Counted from the first letter of the stretch, positions 9,098 through 19,885 are shown. The stretch is DNA of 64,000 bases from CAWAYH01 sp963786195 (GCA_963786195.1 CAWAYH010000007.1:62001-126000); one strand, 5' to 3'. The notes: a model not told the origin generated them from the letters alone. Program-made: numbers and translations.

Positions 9098-11860
9098 TCC
9101 CCGACCTTGACGTTGAGCGCGGCCTGCGCAGCCGCCAGACGTGCGACTGGAATCCGGTACGGCGACGCGCTGACGTAGTCGAGCCCTGCGCGCTCGAAGA
9201 AATGAATGGACGCCGGATCGCCGCCGTGCTCCCCGCAGATGCCGATCTTCAGGTCCGGGCGGGCCGCGCGCCCCTTCTCGACGCCCATCCTCACGAGCAG
9301 TCCGACGCCCACCGTATCGATCGTGGCGAACGGATCCTTGTCGAGGATCTTGCGATCCTGGTACACGGCGAGGAACTTGCCGATGTCGTCGCGCGAGAAT
9401 CCGAATGTCAGCTGGGTCAGGTCGTTCGTGCCGAACGAGAAGAACTCGGCTTCCTGAGCGATCTCGTCGGCGGTCGTGGCGCCTCGCGGCACTTCAATCA
9501 TCGTGCCGACGAGGTACTTGATCGTGATGCCCTGCTCCTTCATCACGTCGGCGGCCACGCGATCGACGACCGCTTTCTGATCGCGCAGCTCCTTCACGAG
9601 CCCGACCAGCGGGATCATGATTTCGGGCACGACCTTCACGCCCTCTTTGGCGAGCTGGCATGCCGCCTCGATGATCGCGCGCGCCTGCATCTCGGTGATC
9701 TCGGGATAGGTGATACCGAGCCGGACGCCGCGGTGACCCAGCATCGGGTTGAACTCGTGCAGCTGCTCGACACGGCGGAGCAGCGCCTTCTTTTCGTCCA
9801 GCTCTTTCCCTTTCGAGCCGGCGGCCTCCATGAGCGCAACCTCGACCATCAGATCCTCGCGCTTCGGCAGGAACTCGTGGAGCGGCGGATCGATCGTGCG
9901 GATCGTCACCGGCATTCCGTGCATGGCCTTGAAGACGCCGTAGAAATCGCCACGCTGCAGCGGAAGGAGCTCCGCCAGCGCTTTGCGGCGGTCTGCTTCG
10001 TTGTCCGCCAGAATCATCCGCTGGACGATCGGGAGTCTCCCCTCGCCGAAGAACATGTGCTCGGTGCGACAGAGCCCGATGCCGCGCGCGCCGAAGGCGT
10101 AGGCCGTTTCCGCCTGGTCGGGCTGGTCGGCGTTCGCCCGGATGCCCAGCCGCCGGTACTGGTCGGCCCACGAGAGCAGCTTTTCGAACCGGCGGTAGAC
10201 GTCCGACTGCGCGGGTTTCATCTCGCCGGACACGACCTGCAGGATTTCACTCGGTTTGGTCGCGACCTGGCCGATCTTGACCTCACCGGTCAGCCCGTCG
10301 AACGAGACGTAGTCGCCCTCCTTGATCGTCTTGCCGTTCACCGTGAACTCCCGGCTGGCCTCCGAGATTTCGAGCGCGCCGGCGCCCACGATGGACGGCT
10401 TGCCCATCTGCCGCCCGACCACCGCGGCGTGCGACGTCATGCCGCCGGTGGCGGTCAGGATGCCCTGCGCGACGAACATGCCGTGGATGTCGTCCGGCAC
10501 CGTCTCCTTCCGAACGAGGATCACCTTCTTCCCCTGCCGACTCCATTCAACCGCGTGGTCGGCCGTGAAGACCGCCTGCCCCGACGCGGCGCCCGGCGAG
10601 GCGGGGAGCCCCTTCGTGGCCACCGGCAGCCCCTTCCACGCCTTCGGGTCGAAGACCGGCGCCAGCAGCTGAGAGACGGACTCCGGATCCACCTGCAGGA
10701 CGGCCTCCTTCTGCGTGATGAGCTTCTCGCCCACCATGTCCGTCGCGATGATGACCGCCGCATAGCCGGTCCGTTTGCCGTTACGCGTCTGGAGCATGAA
10801 AAGCCGCTCGTCCTGGATCGTGAACTCGAAGTCCTGGACGTCGCGATAGTGCTTCTCCAGCTTCGTCGTGATCTGCCGCAGCTGCTTGTATGCCGGCGGC
10901 ATCACTTTTTCGAGCTCGCTGATCGGCTGCGGCGTGCGGATGCCGGCGACGACGTCCTCGCCCTGCGCGTTGACGAGGAACTCGCCGTAGAACTCCTTGG
11001 CGCCGGTCGCCGGGTTGCGCGTGAAGCCCACGCCCGTGGCCGATCGGTCGCCCGTATTGCCAAACACCATCATCTGGACGTTCACGGCCGTGCCGATCGC
11101 GTCGGGTATGTCGTAGATGCGCCGGTATTCAATCGCGCGCGGGTTGTGCCAGGAGCGGAACACCGCGTCCCGCGCCCCGCGCAGCTGCTCGAGCGGATCC
11201 TGCGGGAAGTCGCGGCCGCTCTTCGATCGGACGACGGCCTTGAAACGTTTCACGACCTCGCGCAGCGCTGACTCGTCGAGATCGGTGTCGCTCTTGGCTT
11301 TGCGCGCTTCCTTGACCCGCTCGAACTCGTGCTCGAACTCGGCCTTGGGGATCTCGAGCACGACGTTCCCGAACATCTGGATGAAACGGCGATAGCTGTC
11401 GAACGCGAAGCGGCCGTTGTCCGTACGAGACTTCAACCCGTCGACGGTGCGATCGTTCATACCCAGGTTGAGGATCGTGTCCATCATCCCCGGCATCGAG
11501 AACTTGGCGCCGGACCGGACCGAGACGAGCAGCGGATTTGCGACGTCGCCGAGCTTCGCTCGGGCTGCCTGCTCCAGCTTCGACAGCATCTCGACCATCT
11601 GCGCGATCGACCGCCGCCGGCGTCTTGCGGCCTTCCTTGTGGTACAGCGTGCACGCCTCGGTGGAAATCGTCAGCCCAGGCGGCACGGGGAGGCCGGCGT
11701 TCGTCATCTCGGCGAGCCCGGCTCCCTTGCCGCCCAGCAGGTCTTTCATCGTGCGGTTGCCATCCGCCTTGCCATTGCCGAAGAAGTAGACGTACTTTCG
11801 GCGCCCGGCGCGCTTTACGACGACCTTCGAGCGCTTTCTCCCTGCGAGTTTCTTTGCCAT
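9094..11860 (-). CDS. ppdK: Pyruvate, phosphate dikinase, frame broken near 11605
   Basis: PPDK interconverts pyruvate, ATP and phosphate with phosphoenolpyruvate, AMP and pyrophosphate. The N-terminal nucleotide-binding part has LLGGKGAGLAEMTNAGLPVPPG and SVRSGAKFSMPGMMDTILNLG. The central domain carries the phospho-histidine motif GGMTSHAAVVGRQMGKP, and the C-terminal barrel ends with CGEHGGDPASIHFF including the catalytic cysteine. The first 85 or so residues are in a different frame from the rest. A +1 shift lies between 11598 and 11625, right after HKEGRKTP, with conserved sequence on both sides, so I treat it as one gene. The lysine/arginine-rich first 20 residues precede the usual start YVYFFGNG. 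Its stop overlaps the corA start. Confidence 0.9.
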
Positions 11861-11869
11861 TACTCCGAT

Positions 11870-14065
11870 TCACTCCGTCTGAGGAACGATTTCCGAAATG
11901 TCTGCGAGGCTGAGAATGAGATTCCGCAACTCGGCCATGAGCGTCAGCCGCGCGGTCCTCAACCGCTCGTCCTCCGCCATGACGAACACGTCCGTGAAGA
12001 ACCGGTCGATGGACGGCCGCAGACCAGCGATTTCGACAAAAGCCTGACGGTAGTCGGCCGCTTCCGCGGCGCTCTGGACCCGAGGACGCCGCGCGTCGAG
12101 CTCTGCCAGCAGCGCGCGCTCGGCCGGTTCCGTCAGCGCCTGCCGCTCGAGCGCCGTGTCCTTCTTCAATTCGCGCGCGATGTTCTTCACGCGCTTGAAG
12201 AGTACCGCCAGCGCCAGGAAGTCCTCCGATCCACGCATGCGCTGAAGCGCGTCCGCGACGCGCCGCGCGCGCAGCGGCACGACGTCCCCGGATGAGGAAA
12301 TGGCGCCGCGAACGATCTCGAGCGGCGTCCCTCGCTGCTCGAGGGCATAGTGGACGCGCTCCTGAGCGAACGCAATGAGCGCGGCACGGGCCGGGCCGTC
12401 GAGTGCCTGGCCGAATCCGCCGGCCGCCGCGTCGATGAGCGATCGGAGACCGATCTCGCGGTCGATCCCGGTCAGCTCCGGCAGGTCCATGAGAATCCGG
12501 ACGATGCCGTGCATCTGCCGGCGGAGTCCGAATGGATCCCTCGAGCCGGTGGCTTTCTCCCCGGCGCTCGTCAGTCCGACCACGGTGTCCAGCTTGTCGG
12601 CCAGCGACACCGCGGCCCAGGATACCGCGGCCGCACCGAGCTGCGCTTTCGACGGGGGCGCGTCGGCTTCGACACCGGACGGCAGGTACTGATAGTAGAT
12701 GGCCTTCCAGACCTGCTCGGGCTGGCCTTCCTCGCGGGCGTAGATGCCGCCCATCGTCCCCTGCAGCTCGGGGAACTCGAAAACCATGTCCGTGGTGAGG
12801 TCGGTCTTCGCGATCCTGGCCGCCCTGACGGCGGCGATCGCATCGTCCGGCGATCCGAACAGGTCGCGTGCGATCCACTCAGCCAGCTTCTCGATCCGGC
12901 CGGCCTTGGCGCGGTAGCTGCCCAGCTTCTTGTGGAACAGCACCGTGTCCAACCGTTCCAGCCGTGATTCGAGCGGCGTTTTCCGGTCCGATTCCCAGAA
13001 GAATCGCGCGTCACGCAGCCGCGCGGCGACGACGCGCTCCGCATTCTTGGCGATGACGCGCTCGTCAGGGGGCTGCGTGTTGACGACCGCCAGGAACGCT
13101 TCCTTGATCTGGCCCCGATCGTCCACGACCGGGAAGAAGTGCTGATGGTGCACGAGCGTGGTGGACAACACCTCTTCGGGCAGCACCAGAAACCCGTGAT
13201 CGAAGAAACCGGCCACCACCGACGGATACTCGACGAGGTCGCTGACCTCCTCGAGGAGCGACGCCCGCTCCATCAGCTGCACGCGACCGCCCAGCCGTCG
13301 CGCGTGGATCTCCAGGTCCCGCGCAATCCGGTCGCGTCGGGTTTCGTGATCGAGCACGACGAAGTGCTCGGCCAGCTTCGCCTGATACTCGTCGAAGCTG
13401 CGCACCTTGATCGATCGGCCGGCGCGCCCGCTCGTCGCGAGAAATCTGTGTCCGTACGTCAGCGCGCCGGACTCCACATCCTGGACCTGCGGGCCGCTGG
13501 CGTCAGCCGATCGCGCGATGGTGAACGGGACGACGCGACCTCCGTAGAGGAACAGGAGCCAGCGAATCGGACGGCCGAACAGCAGCTCCCCGCGACCGTC
13601 ATCCAGCTTCGCGTCCCAGTGCATCTGCTTGGGGAACGGCAGGTCGCGCAGCAGGCCCCCGAGAATATCCGGCAGCGTGTCAGCCGCGCTCCGCCCTCGC
13701 TGGCGTTTCTGATACGCGAGGTACTCGCCCTTCGGCGTCTGCACCCGGGTCAATTCCTCGAACGCGACGCCCTGCTTTCTGGCAAACCCGAGCGCCGCCT
13801 GACTCGGCTGCCCGTCGGGTCCGACCGAGGCCGAGACGGCCGGCCCGGTGATCGTCTCGTCCAGGTCTTCCTGACGCTCGGCAATGCGCGCGACGCGGGC
13901 CGTCAGCCGGCGCGGCGTGCTGAAGCTCTCGATCGGCGCGCCGGGCGCAATCCGGAATTCCTTCAGCCGGAACTCGAGCCGCTGGGCGAGCCGCCGCGTC
14001 AAGTCCGGCAGCCACGCCGCCGGCAGTTCTTCGACACCGATCTCGAGCAGCAGCTCTCTGTCCAT
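11870..14065 (-). CDS. glyS: Glycyl-tRNA synthetase beta subunit
   Basis: The beta subunit of the bacterial tetrameric glycyl-tRNA synthetase provides tRNA recognition. It opens with LLLEIGVEELPAAWLPD, the conserved family start, continues with STPRRLTARV and a catalytic-core-like HD region (HHQHFFPVVDDRGQ), and ends with the anticodon-binding helical domain (FFTDVFVMAEDERLRTARLTLM). The length of about 731 residues is normal. The ATG at 14065 follows a possible TTG at 14068, and the TGA of glyQ overlaps this start, implying translational coupling of the two subunits. Confidence 0.95.
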   Translation of the reverse strand: MDRELLLEIGVEELPAAWLPDLTRRLAQRLEFRLKEFRIAPGAPIESFSTPRRLTARVARIAERQEDLDETITGPAVSASVGPDGQPSQAALGFARKQGVAFEELTRVQTPKGEYLAYQKRQRGRSAADTLPDILGGLLRDLPFPKQMHWDAKLDDGRGELLFGRPIRWLLFLYGGRVVPFTIARSADASGPQVQDVESGALTYGHRFLATSGRAGRSIKVRSFDEYQAKLAEHFVVLDHETRRDRIARDLEIHARRLGGRVQLMERASLLEEVSDLVEYPSVVAGFFDHGFLVLPEEVLSTTLVHHQHFFPVVDDRGQIKEAFLAVVNTQPPDERVIAKNAERVVAARLRDARFFWESDRKTPLESRLERLDTVLFHKKLGSYRAKAGRIEKLAEWIARDLFGSPDDAIAAVRAARIAKTDLTTDMVFEFPELQGTMGGIYAREEGQPEQVWKAIYYQYLPSGVEADAPPSKAQLGAAAVSWAAVSLADKLDTVVGLTSAGEKATGSRDPFGLRRQMHGIVRILMDLPELTGIDREIGLRSLIDAAAGGFGQALDGPARAALIAFAQERVHYALEQRGTPLEIVRGAISSSGDVVPLRARRVADALQRMRGSEDFLALAVLFKRVKNIARELKKDTALERQALTEPAERALLAELDARRPRVQSAAEAADYRQAFVEIAGLRPSIDRFFTDVFVMAEDERLRTARLTLMAELRNLILSLADISEIVPQTE

Positions 14066-14979
14066 CAACTCGTACGTCCCTCAGGCACGGCCGTCTCGGC
14101 CTCGTCCGTGCGTGCCGGTCCCTCGACCCAGGCCTTCGCAATCGCGAGCGCCAGCTGACGGACGCGGAGGATGTAGGCCATGCGCTCGGTGACGCCAATC
14201 CCGCCGCTGGCGTCGAGCAGGTTGAACATGTGCGAGCACTTCAGGCAGTAGTCGAGCGCGGGCAGGACGAGCCCGGATCGCAACAGCGTCTGCGACAGGA
14301 GGTAGTACTCGTCGAAGAGGTTACGGTGCAGCGCGTGGAGGTCGGCGGCCGGCATGTCGATCTGGCCGAACGCATACTTCGACTGCTCCACTTCGTCGCG
14401 ATGCCGGACGGCGCCATACGTGACGCCGGGCCCCCACTCGACGTCGAACACGTTGTCGACGTCCTGCAGCGCCATCGACATGCGCTCCAGCCCGTAGGTC
14501 AGCTCCACGGTGATGGGTGCGAGGTCGATCCCCCCGGCCTGCTGGAAGTAGGTGAACTGCGTGATCTCCTGGCCGTCGAAGAGCACCTGCCAGCCAATGC
14601 CCCACGCTCCCAGCGTCGGCGACTCCCAGTTGTCCTCCTCGAAGCGGATGTCGTGCATCCGCAGATCGATGCCGCAGGCTTCGAGACTCTGGAGGTAGAG
14701 CTGCTGGATGTCGTCAGGCGCCGGCTTCAGAATGACCTGGAACTGGTGATGCTTGAACAGGCGGTTGGGGTTCTCGCCAAAACGGCCGTCGGCCGGCCGG
14801 CGCGACGGCTGGACGTATGCGACGCTCCACGGCGCGGGTCCGAGCACTCGAAGAAACGTCTCGGGATGCATCGTTCCGGCGCCCATCTCGATGTCGAGCG
14901 GCTGCTGCAGAAGGCATCCACGCGAAACCCAGAACTCGGACAGCTTGAAGATTACTTGTTGCAGTGTGACCATTCGCAA
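14065..14979 (-). CDS. glyQ: Glycyl-tRNA synthetase alpha subunit
   Basis: The alpha subunit contains the class II catalytic core that activates glycine. Diagnostic segments are TLQQVIFKLSEFW, QQPLDIEMGAGTMHPETFLR, WSVAYVQPSRRPADGRFG and FQVILKPAPDDIQQLYL near the N terminus, then EEDNWESPTLGAWGIGWQV. The C-terminal extension past LALAIAKAWVEGP is short. Translation begins at MRM or at the second Met, two residues later. The gene lies between recO, 10 bases upstream, and glyS, which overlaps its end. Confidence 0.95.
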   Translation of the reverse strand: MRMVTLQQVIFKLSEFWVSRGCLLQQPLDIEMGAGTMHPETFLRVLGPAPWSVAYVQPSRRPADGRFGENPNRLFKHHQFQVILKPAPDDIQQLYLQSLEACGIDLRMHDIRFEEDNWESPTLGAWGIGWQVLFDGQEITQFTYFQQAGGIDLAPITVELTYGLERMSMALQDVDNVFDVEWGPGVTYGAVRHRDEVEQSKYAFGQIDMPAADLHALHRNLFDEYYLLSQTLLRSGLVLPALDYCLKCSHMFNLLDASGGIGVTERMAYILRVRQLALAIAKAWVEGPARTDEAETAVPEGRTS

Positions 14980-14989
14980 ACGACGTGAC

Positions 14990-15737
14990 CTATCGCGCCT
15001 GACGCATCTCGCGCAGGACCCGTGTGGACTTCAGCTCCTTCTCCAGGTGCAGGTGCATCAGCCGCCGGTGAACGGTCTCGAGCTCGCGCGACGCCCGCGG
15101 CTGCAGCCCCAGCGTCTCGAGCCGATCCGGACCGACGGATCCGGCGGACGACAGAAACCGCATGGCACCCGTCGAGAGCACCGTCCCGCTTTCGGTCGGC
15201 GAGCACCGGCGGCAGACCAGCGTATGCTCGCGCGCCGGCATGGCTGCGCCCTGCGCCAGCGAGGCGCCGCAGCCGGCGCACGCGAGCGCGGGGTACACAC
15301 CCTGCAGCCGCAGGAGCCAATACTCGAAATACCGCGCAAGCGGCTCGACCGGAGCGCCGCACGCGATCGCCTCGACGATGGACGCGCCCAGTCTGAACAG
15401 CCGCTCGTCGGCATGCGCCTCGGGCGCCCACTCGTCGATCAGCTCGGCAAAGTACCCGACGTGCCCGAGCGCCGTCCGCCGTCGATGCCGCGAGCGGCGA
15501 ACGCACGGGTTCGACGTAGTTGAGCCTGACCAGATCCCGGTGCTCGCGCTCGTAATACGCGACCTCACCGCGCGTCATGGGCTCGAGCGCGCCCATGTAT
15601 CTCGACCGCGGCCGTCGCGCGCCCTTCGCCACGCCGCGCTTCTTCCCCCGGTCTCGTGTCAGGAACACGACAATCCGGTCGGCCTCTCCCAGCTTGTACG
15701 TGCGCAGGATGAGTGCGTCGGATTTGTAAACGGGCAT
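14990..15737 (-). CDS. recO: DNA repair protein RecO, frame broken near 15480
   Basis: RecO works with RecR and RecF to load RecA on SSB-coated gaps. The N-terminal OB fold is seen as YKSDALILRTYKLGEADRIV and AKGARRPRSRYMGALEP. The C-terminal part has a zinc ribbon, CAGCGASL followed later by VCRRC, and a terminal helix HLEKELKSTRVLREM. N- and C-terminal halves are in frames differing by +1. The change falls between 15470 and 15530, after the YVEPVRSPLA segment, so a one-base insertion explains it. RecO is generally retained in free-living bacteria, so an error is likelier than a pseudogene. Confidence 0.88.
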
Positions 15738-15772
15738 GACCGGCTCAGGGCTCAGGGTTCAAGGCACACATT

Positions 15773-17147
15773 CTACCCTGTCACCCGCAGATACTTGATG
15801 AACAACGCGCCCAGGCCCAGGAACGACAGGAAGCCGAACACGTCGGTCAGCGTCGTGATGAACACCGAGGAGGCCAGCGCCGGATCGATCTTGAGCGCTC
15901 GCAGCGACAGCGGAATGAGCGTGCCGGCGACGGCGGCGACGAACATGTTGATGATCATCGCCATCCCGAGGATCACGCCGAGCCACGGCGTTCCCTGAAT
16001 CAGCCACACGACTCCGGCGCCGATCACGCCGCACGCCAGACCGTTGCCGAGTCCGACAGCAGCCTCCTTCAGCAGGGCCTTGCGGCTGTTGGTCCAGGTC
16101 AGCTCGCCGAGAGCGATGCCGCGCACGATGACCGCCAGCGTCTGCGTGGCCGCGTTGCCGCCCATGCCCGGCGACGACCGGCATGAACACCGCGAGCGAC
16201 GTCACCACGCCGATCGTGCCTTCGAAGAACTTGACGACGGCGGCCGCGACGAACGCCGTGGCCAGATTCACGATGAGCCACGGCAGCCGCTTCCGGAGCG
16301 ATTCGGTCGCCGGCGTGAACACGCGATCGTCGCTGGCGACACCCGCGAGCCGGTACACGTCCTCCGTCGCCTCGTCCTTGATGACGTCAATCACGTCGTC
16401 GACCGTGATGACGCCCGCCAGCTTGTTCTCTTCGTCGACGACCGGAATGGCGAGCAGGTTGTACGAGGCCACCATGCGCGCCACTTCTTCCTGGTAGGTG
16501 TCGACGCGGACGCTGATGACGTCGGTCGTCATGATGCGCTTGAGCGGGGTCGGCGGCGGCACGAGGAGCAGCCGGCGCAGCGAGACGACGCCGACCAGGT
16601 GGCGGCGGATGTCGATGACGTAGAGATAGAAGACCATCTCGACGTCACGGGATTCCTGAAGCGCCGTGATCGACTCGGACGCCGTCATGTCCTCCGAAAG
16701 CGCGAAGACCTTCGGATTCATGATGCGGCCGGCGGTCTTCTCCGGGTACTCGAGCAGCTCGCCGACATCGGTGCCCGCCGGCTTCTTCTGCATCAACTCG
16801 AGCACGGCGCCGGACAGCTCTTCGGGCAGGTAATCGATGATCGCGGCGACGTCGTCGGACGGCAGCTCCTGGGCCAGCTTGACGATCTCTTCCGCCGATC
16901 GCCCTGCCAGGAGCGCGGCCCCGGCCTCGGGCCCCAGCTCGCTGAGCGCCTCCATCGCGAGCTTGCTATTGCGTTCGACGAGGAGCGAGAACGCCGACAG
17001 GCGGTCTTTTTCCGGGAGCTCGGTGAACAGCTGCGCGAGGTCGGCCGGGTACTGCTTCTGAAGCAGGTTGACCAGGTTGGCGGTCGCCCCCATGCGAAGC
17101 AGGCGCTTCACGGAGTCGAGCACGACATCGAGCTTGCGCTGAGCCAT
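15773..17147 (-). CDS. mgtE: MgtE magnesium transporter, frame broken near 16170
   Basis: MgtE is a dimeric Mg2+ channel gated by its cytosolic domains. The N domain (LLQKQYPADLAQLFTELPEK, EELSGAVLELM) is followed by tandem CBS domains (AGRIMNPKVFALSEDMTASE and IMTTDVISVRVDTYQEEVAR) and a five-helix membrane domain beginning near WLIVNLATAFVAAAVV. The frame breaks at PVVAG/MGGNAATQ, where the text reads CCGGGCATG while the family needs CCGGCATG, so one extra G is evident. After the break the protein continues through GLALGNG-type and DVFGFLSFLGLGALF helices to TAG at 15773. I choose the Met at 17147 (MAQRKLDVV). Confidence 0.92.
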
Positions 17148-17191
17148 GAGAACTGCCCAATGTAACACGACATGGCGGGGTCATGACACTG

Positions 17192-17275
17192 ACAGGTTCA
17201 ATGGGCTCAACAGGTTCAGGAGGTTCAAAGGTTCAGGGAGGTTCAGGGGTTCAGGGAGGTTCAAAAGGAGGTTCC
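17192..17275. repeat. Degenerate GGTTCA-type tandem repeat
   Basis: About 84 bases consist of 8-11-base units around AGGTTCAGGG, AGGTTCAAA and GGGTTCAGGG. The plus strand is purine-rich and irregular in phase. The array lies between the mgtE start and the reverse copy of the dispersed repeat, and is non-coding. Confidence 0.7.
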
Positions 17276-17300
17276 CTCTCATAACCTGCCGACTCAAAGT

Positions 17301-17400
17301 GCGAGCGAGCAGAGCAAGCGAGCCACGCGAACGGAGCGCGCCGACGAAGCGGCGCGCGAGTGAGTGTGTGGGGGAGTCCGAGGGGCGAAGCCTCTCGGAA
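17301..17400 (-). repeat. Dispersed three-palindrome repeat, copy B
   Basis: Read on the minus strand this gives the same order as the other copies: a GAGAGGC/GCCCCTC hairpin (one mismatch), GACTCCCCCACAC, GCGCGCCG/CGGCGCGC, then CGCGTGGCTCGCTTGCTC and a GCTCGCTCGC tail. It follows the stop of the secreted-protein gene at 17473 and precedes mgtE on the same strand. Confidence 0.75.
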
Positions 17401-17472
17401 AAGAAACGTGGACGGCCGCGGCGAGGGAGAAGGCTCGCCGCGGCCGGCTCACGCGGGCGACGTGTCGCGTTG

Positions 17473-18419
17473 TTACTGCGGCACGACCCCACCACCCCTG
17501 CCGCCGCGGCCGCCACCACCACGACCTTCCTGGATCGTGTAGTCCGCGGGGACTTCGAACAGGGACCGGTCCGGCTCGGCGCGAACGATGTTCGTCAGCC
17601 GGTAGCTCGTTTCGCCGCTCCGCGGATCGCTGTGCTTCGTGGCGACCAGGAGCCCCAGTTCGGATGAGAGCCACTGTTCCGACACCACTCGGATCTCGCG
17701 GTCGTTGCCAACCGTGCCCGCAGGAATAACGGTCGTGGTGCGGGTGCCGTCGGCCATGACGCCCTCGACCATCCGCTGGCCGAGCTCTTCTTCGTCGTGT
17801 TCGCGGGCCCCTGGGCCGTCCGCTCCTGGATGGCGCGCACCGGGCCGGACGCCGCGGCCGGCCGCTCGCTGGGAAGCGGGACCGGACCCGTGGGGGTGAC
17901 AACCGTCCCACCAGGAGTCCCCGGCCCCCCGACTCTCGCGCCGCCGCCGCCACCACCCCTGGCGCCGGCCGGCGCCACCATTGAGGGCATCGCCATGATG
18001 CCTGGCACCTTGTAGGCCGTGCGGCTCTCGGGATCGAGCGTGAAGCTCGTGCCCGCGACCGGATCGACGATCGTGATGCTGAGCGTTTCCTTGCCGTCAG
18101 CGGACGTATTCGTCTGCTCGCGCCGCGTGCGCCCGTCGCTGTCGCGGTAGACCTTCGTGACCGATCGCCTGGCGATGCGATTGCCGTCGCCCAGCGTCTG
18201 CTGGAACTCGGTCACCGATTCGGCCGCGTAGGGCGCGCCCTTGGTCACACGCGACTCGACCGCGACACGGCTCAACGGTGTGACTGCCGCCTGTCGTTCG
18301 ATCTCCGCGCGCGCGCCTTCGGTGATTAGCGTCCACTCCTGGACCCGAACCTGATCCTGAGCCTGCGGCGCAACCACTGCCGCCGACGCCAGCGCAATAA
18401 CCAACAACTTCTGCTTCAT
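17473..18419 (-). CDS. Secreted protein of unknown function, frame broken near 17800
   Basis: The protein begins MKQKLLVIALASAAVVAPQAQ, a clear signal peptide. About 120 residues of beta-rich sequence follow (TVYRDSDGRTRREQT-like strands, FTLDPESRTAYKVPG), then a glycine/proline-rich linker of about 60 residues. A second folded segment contains VGNDREIRVVSEQWLSSELGLLV and ends FEVPADYTIQEGRGGGGRGG. The halves are in different frames. Reading CAGGGGCCCGC with one more G joins them as QGAREHDEEELGQRM, so one G was probably lost. It is the third gene after the sigma and anti-sigma genes and may be a target or partner of that system; no family name is certain. Confidence 0.65.
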
Positions 18420-18430
18420 CGTCTGCTCCT

Positions 18431-19192
18431 TCACCACTCACTCCGATTGGTGCCAACAGCAACAGTTCTGATTAGTCGAATCGCCCGCGGCACACCATCC
18501 TGGCCGACGAGCAGATCGGCCCGGACAGGTCGGTTTACGGCATCGGGCAGAATATCGACGCCATACACGGGCAACGACGTCACCGGGATCTCCACGCGCA
18601 CGATCTGTCCGCTCTCGAACGCTGGCAGCCCCGCCGCCGCCGGGATCTGCACGAAACCTGTGGGATGGAGGACACGAGATGTTCGGGCGTCCGATCCACG
18701 TCGGTTTGCTGCCGTCCTTCCCGTCGTCGCGGGAGGCCTCGCGATCGCTGGCGTTTTCGTTGCCGTTGGTGTCGGCTCCTCTTGCGGTGCGACGACCGGC
18801 GGAACGCGGTTGTCCGAAATCGTCTGCCGCACGGCCTCCTTTGGCGCGTTCGCCAGACGCCAGGCCGCAATCGCTCCGACGCCGATCGCGATCGCTGCCG
18901 CAACCTTCAGCCATCCGCGCGAGGCCCCGCTCGACGTCGACGCTCGCGCTGCCGCCTGCGACACATCGAATTCGTCCATCAGCCGCTGCTGCAGTGCGGC
19001 TGACGGTGCGGCGCCGGCCGTGCTCGCCAGCAACGCCCGCAGCCCGCCGCTCAGCGCCTGCTCTCGCTCGAACCGCGCCGCGCATGCCGCGCAGTGCTCG
19101 ACGTGCGCGCGGATCGCGGCTGCCGTCCCCTCGCCGACTTCCATGCCGCGCGCGAGATCGACAATCGCCTCGTTCAACGTGTGACAGCTCAT
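18431..19192 (-). CDS. Membrane anti-sigma factor with zinc-finger (zf-HC2-like) domain
   Basis: This single-pass inner-membrane protein probably sequesters the ECF sigma factor encoded just upstream. The N-terminal domain has the ZAS pattern, HVEHCAACAARF, with a cysteine and histidine at MSCHT. A membrane helix (WLKVAAAIAIGVGAIAAW) is followed by a periplasmic part that is Pro/Thr-rich and then folded (FVQIPAAAGLPAFESGQIVRVEIP, ending in IRLIRTVAVG). The last part resembles the sensor or energy-transduction-like tails seen in such proteins. The start at 19192 overlaps the sigma stop; sequence upstream of it in the same frame belongs to the sigma gene in another phase. Confidence 0.85.
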   Translation of the reverse strand: MSCHTLNEAIVDLARGMEVGEGTAAAIRAHVEHCAACAARFEREQALSGGLRALLASTAGAAPSAALQQRLMDEFDVSQAAARASTSSGASRGWLKVAAAIAIGVGAIAAWRLANAPKEAVRQTISDNRVPPVVAPQEEPTPTATKTPAIARPPATTGRTAANRRGSDARTSRVLHPTGFVQIPAAAGLPAFESGQIVRVEIPVTSLPVYGVDILPDAVNRPVRADLLVGQDGVPRAIRLIRTVAVGTNRSEW

Positions 19193-19836
19193 GCGAAGCA
19201 CCTGCCGCCGCGACCAGCCTGCGGCTGAACCTTGACACCATCTTCCGACTTCATGCGCTCGACTGCCGTCAGCTTGAGCGCCAGGAGTGCGCGTCCCCGG
19301 TGAAGGCGGGACCGGATGGTCCCGATCGCGCATCCCAGCGCAGCCGCGGCATCGGCGTACGTCGCTTCCTGCAGATCACAAAGAACGACCGCCTCGCGAT
19401 ATCTGAGCGGCAACGTGATGACTGCCTGACGCAACGCCTCGATCCGCTCAATCCTCGTGAGATCGCCCAGGGGATCGATGTCGTCTGCCGCGACATCTTC
19501 AATGCCCGAGTCGTCATCACCGGGTGCGCCCAGCGACTGGAGCGGCCGCTCCCGCTCGAGCCATCGCCGCACGTGATTCCTGGCGATCCCGCACAGCCAG
19601 GCCGCAACATCCGCGCGCGTCGGATCGTATCGGCCTGCGTCGCGCATCACTGCGACGAAGACTTCCTGGGTGATGTCTTCCGCTGCAGACGGCGACGCCG
19701 TCATGTGCAGCGCGAACCGGAAGACCGTGCCGTGCCGGCGCTGAAACAGCGCGCCGAACGCCTCGCGGTCCCCTCCCGCCACGCGAGCCAGCAGCTCCTG
19801 ATCCGATGTCCGAACGTCGAGGGGGCCGCGCAGCAT
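19189..19836 (-). CDS. ECF-type RNA polymerase sigma factor
   Basis: This extracytoplasmic-function sigma factor has region 2 (HGTVFRFALHMTASPSAAED, ITQEVFVAVMRDAGRYD) and region 4 (LPLRYREAVVLCDLQEATYA, AAAALGCAIGTIRSRLHRGR) separated by a short acidic linker. I start at the ATG at 19836 (MLRGPLDVRTSDQELL), not the earlier one at 19926, because the extra residues lack sigma similarity and contain a GGAAC promoter-like element. The TGA overlaps the anti-sigma start by four bases, the usual coupling. The system probably regulates itself and the secreted protein downstream. Confidence 0.9.
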   Translation of the reverse strand: MLRGPLDVRTSDQELLARVAGGDREAFGALFQRRHGTVFRFALHMTASPSAAEDITQEVFVAVMRDAGRYDPTRADVAAWLCGIARNHVRRWLERERPLQSLGAPGDDDSGIEDVAADDIDPLGDLTRIERIEALRQAVITLPLRYREAVVLCDLQEATYADAAAALGCAIGTIRSRLHRGRALLALKLTAVERMKSEDGVKVQPQAGRGGRCFA

Positions 19837-19885
19837 GGATTGTCGGTTTCGACGCCGACTACCCGTATTCGGCTGCGCGTCAGGG

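Noticed and set aside
9202..11271. A 689-codon open frame on the plus strand opposite ppdK
   Set aside because: It is a shadow of a high-GC gene: Arg/His/Asp-rich composition, no domain, and the minus strand encodes an intact PPDK over the same bases.
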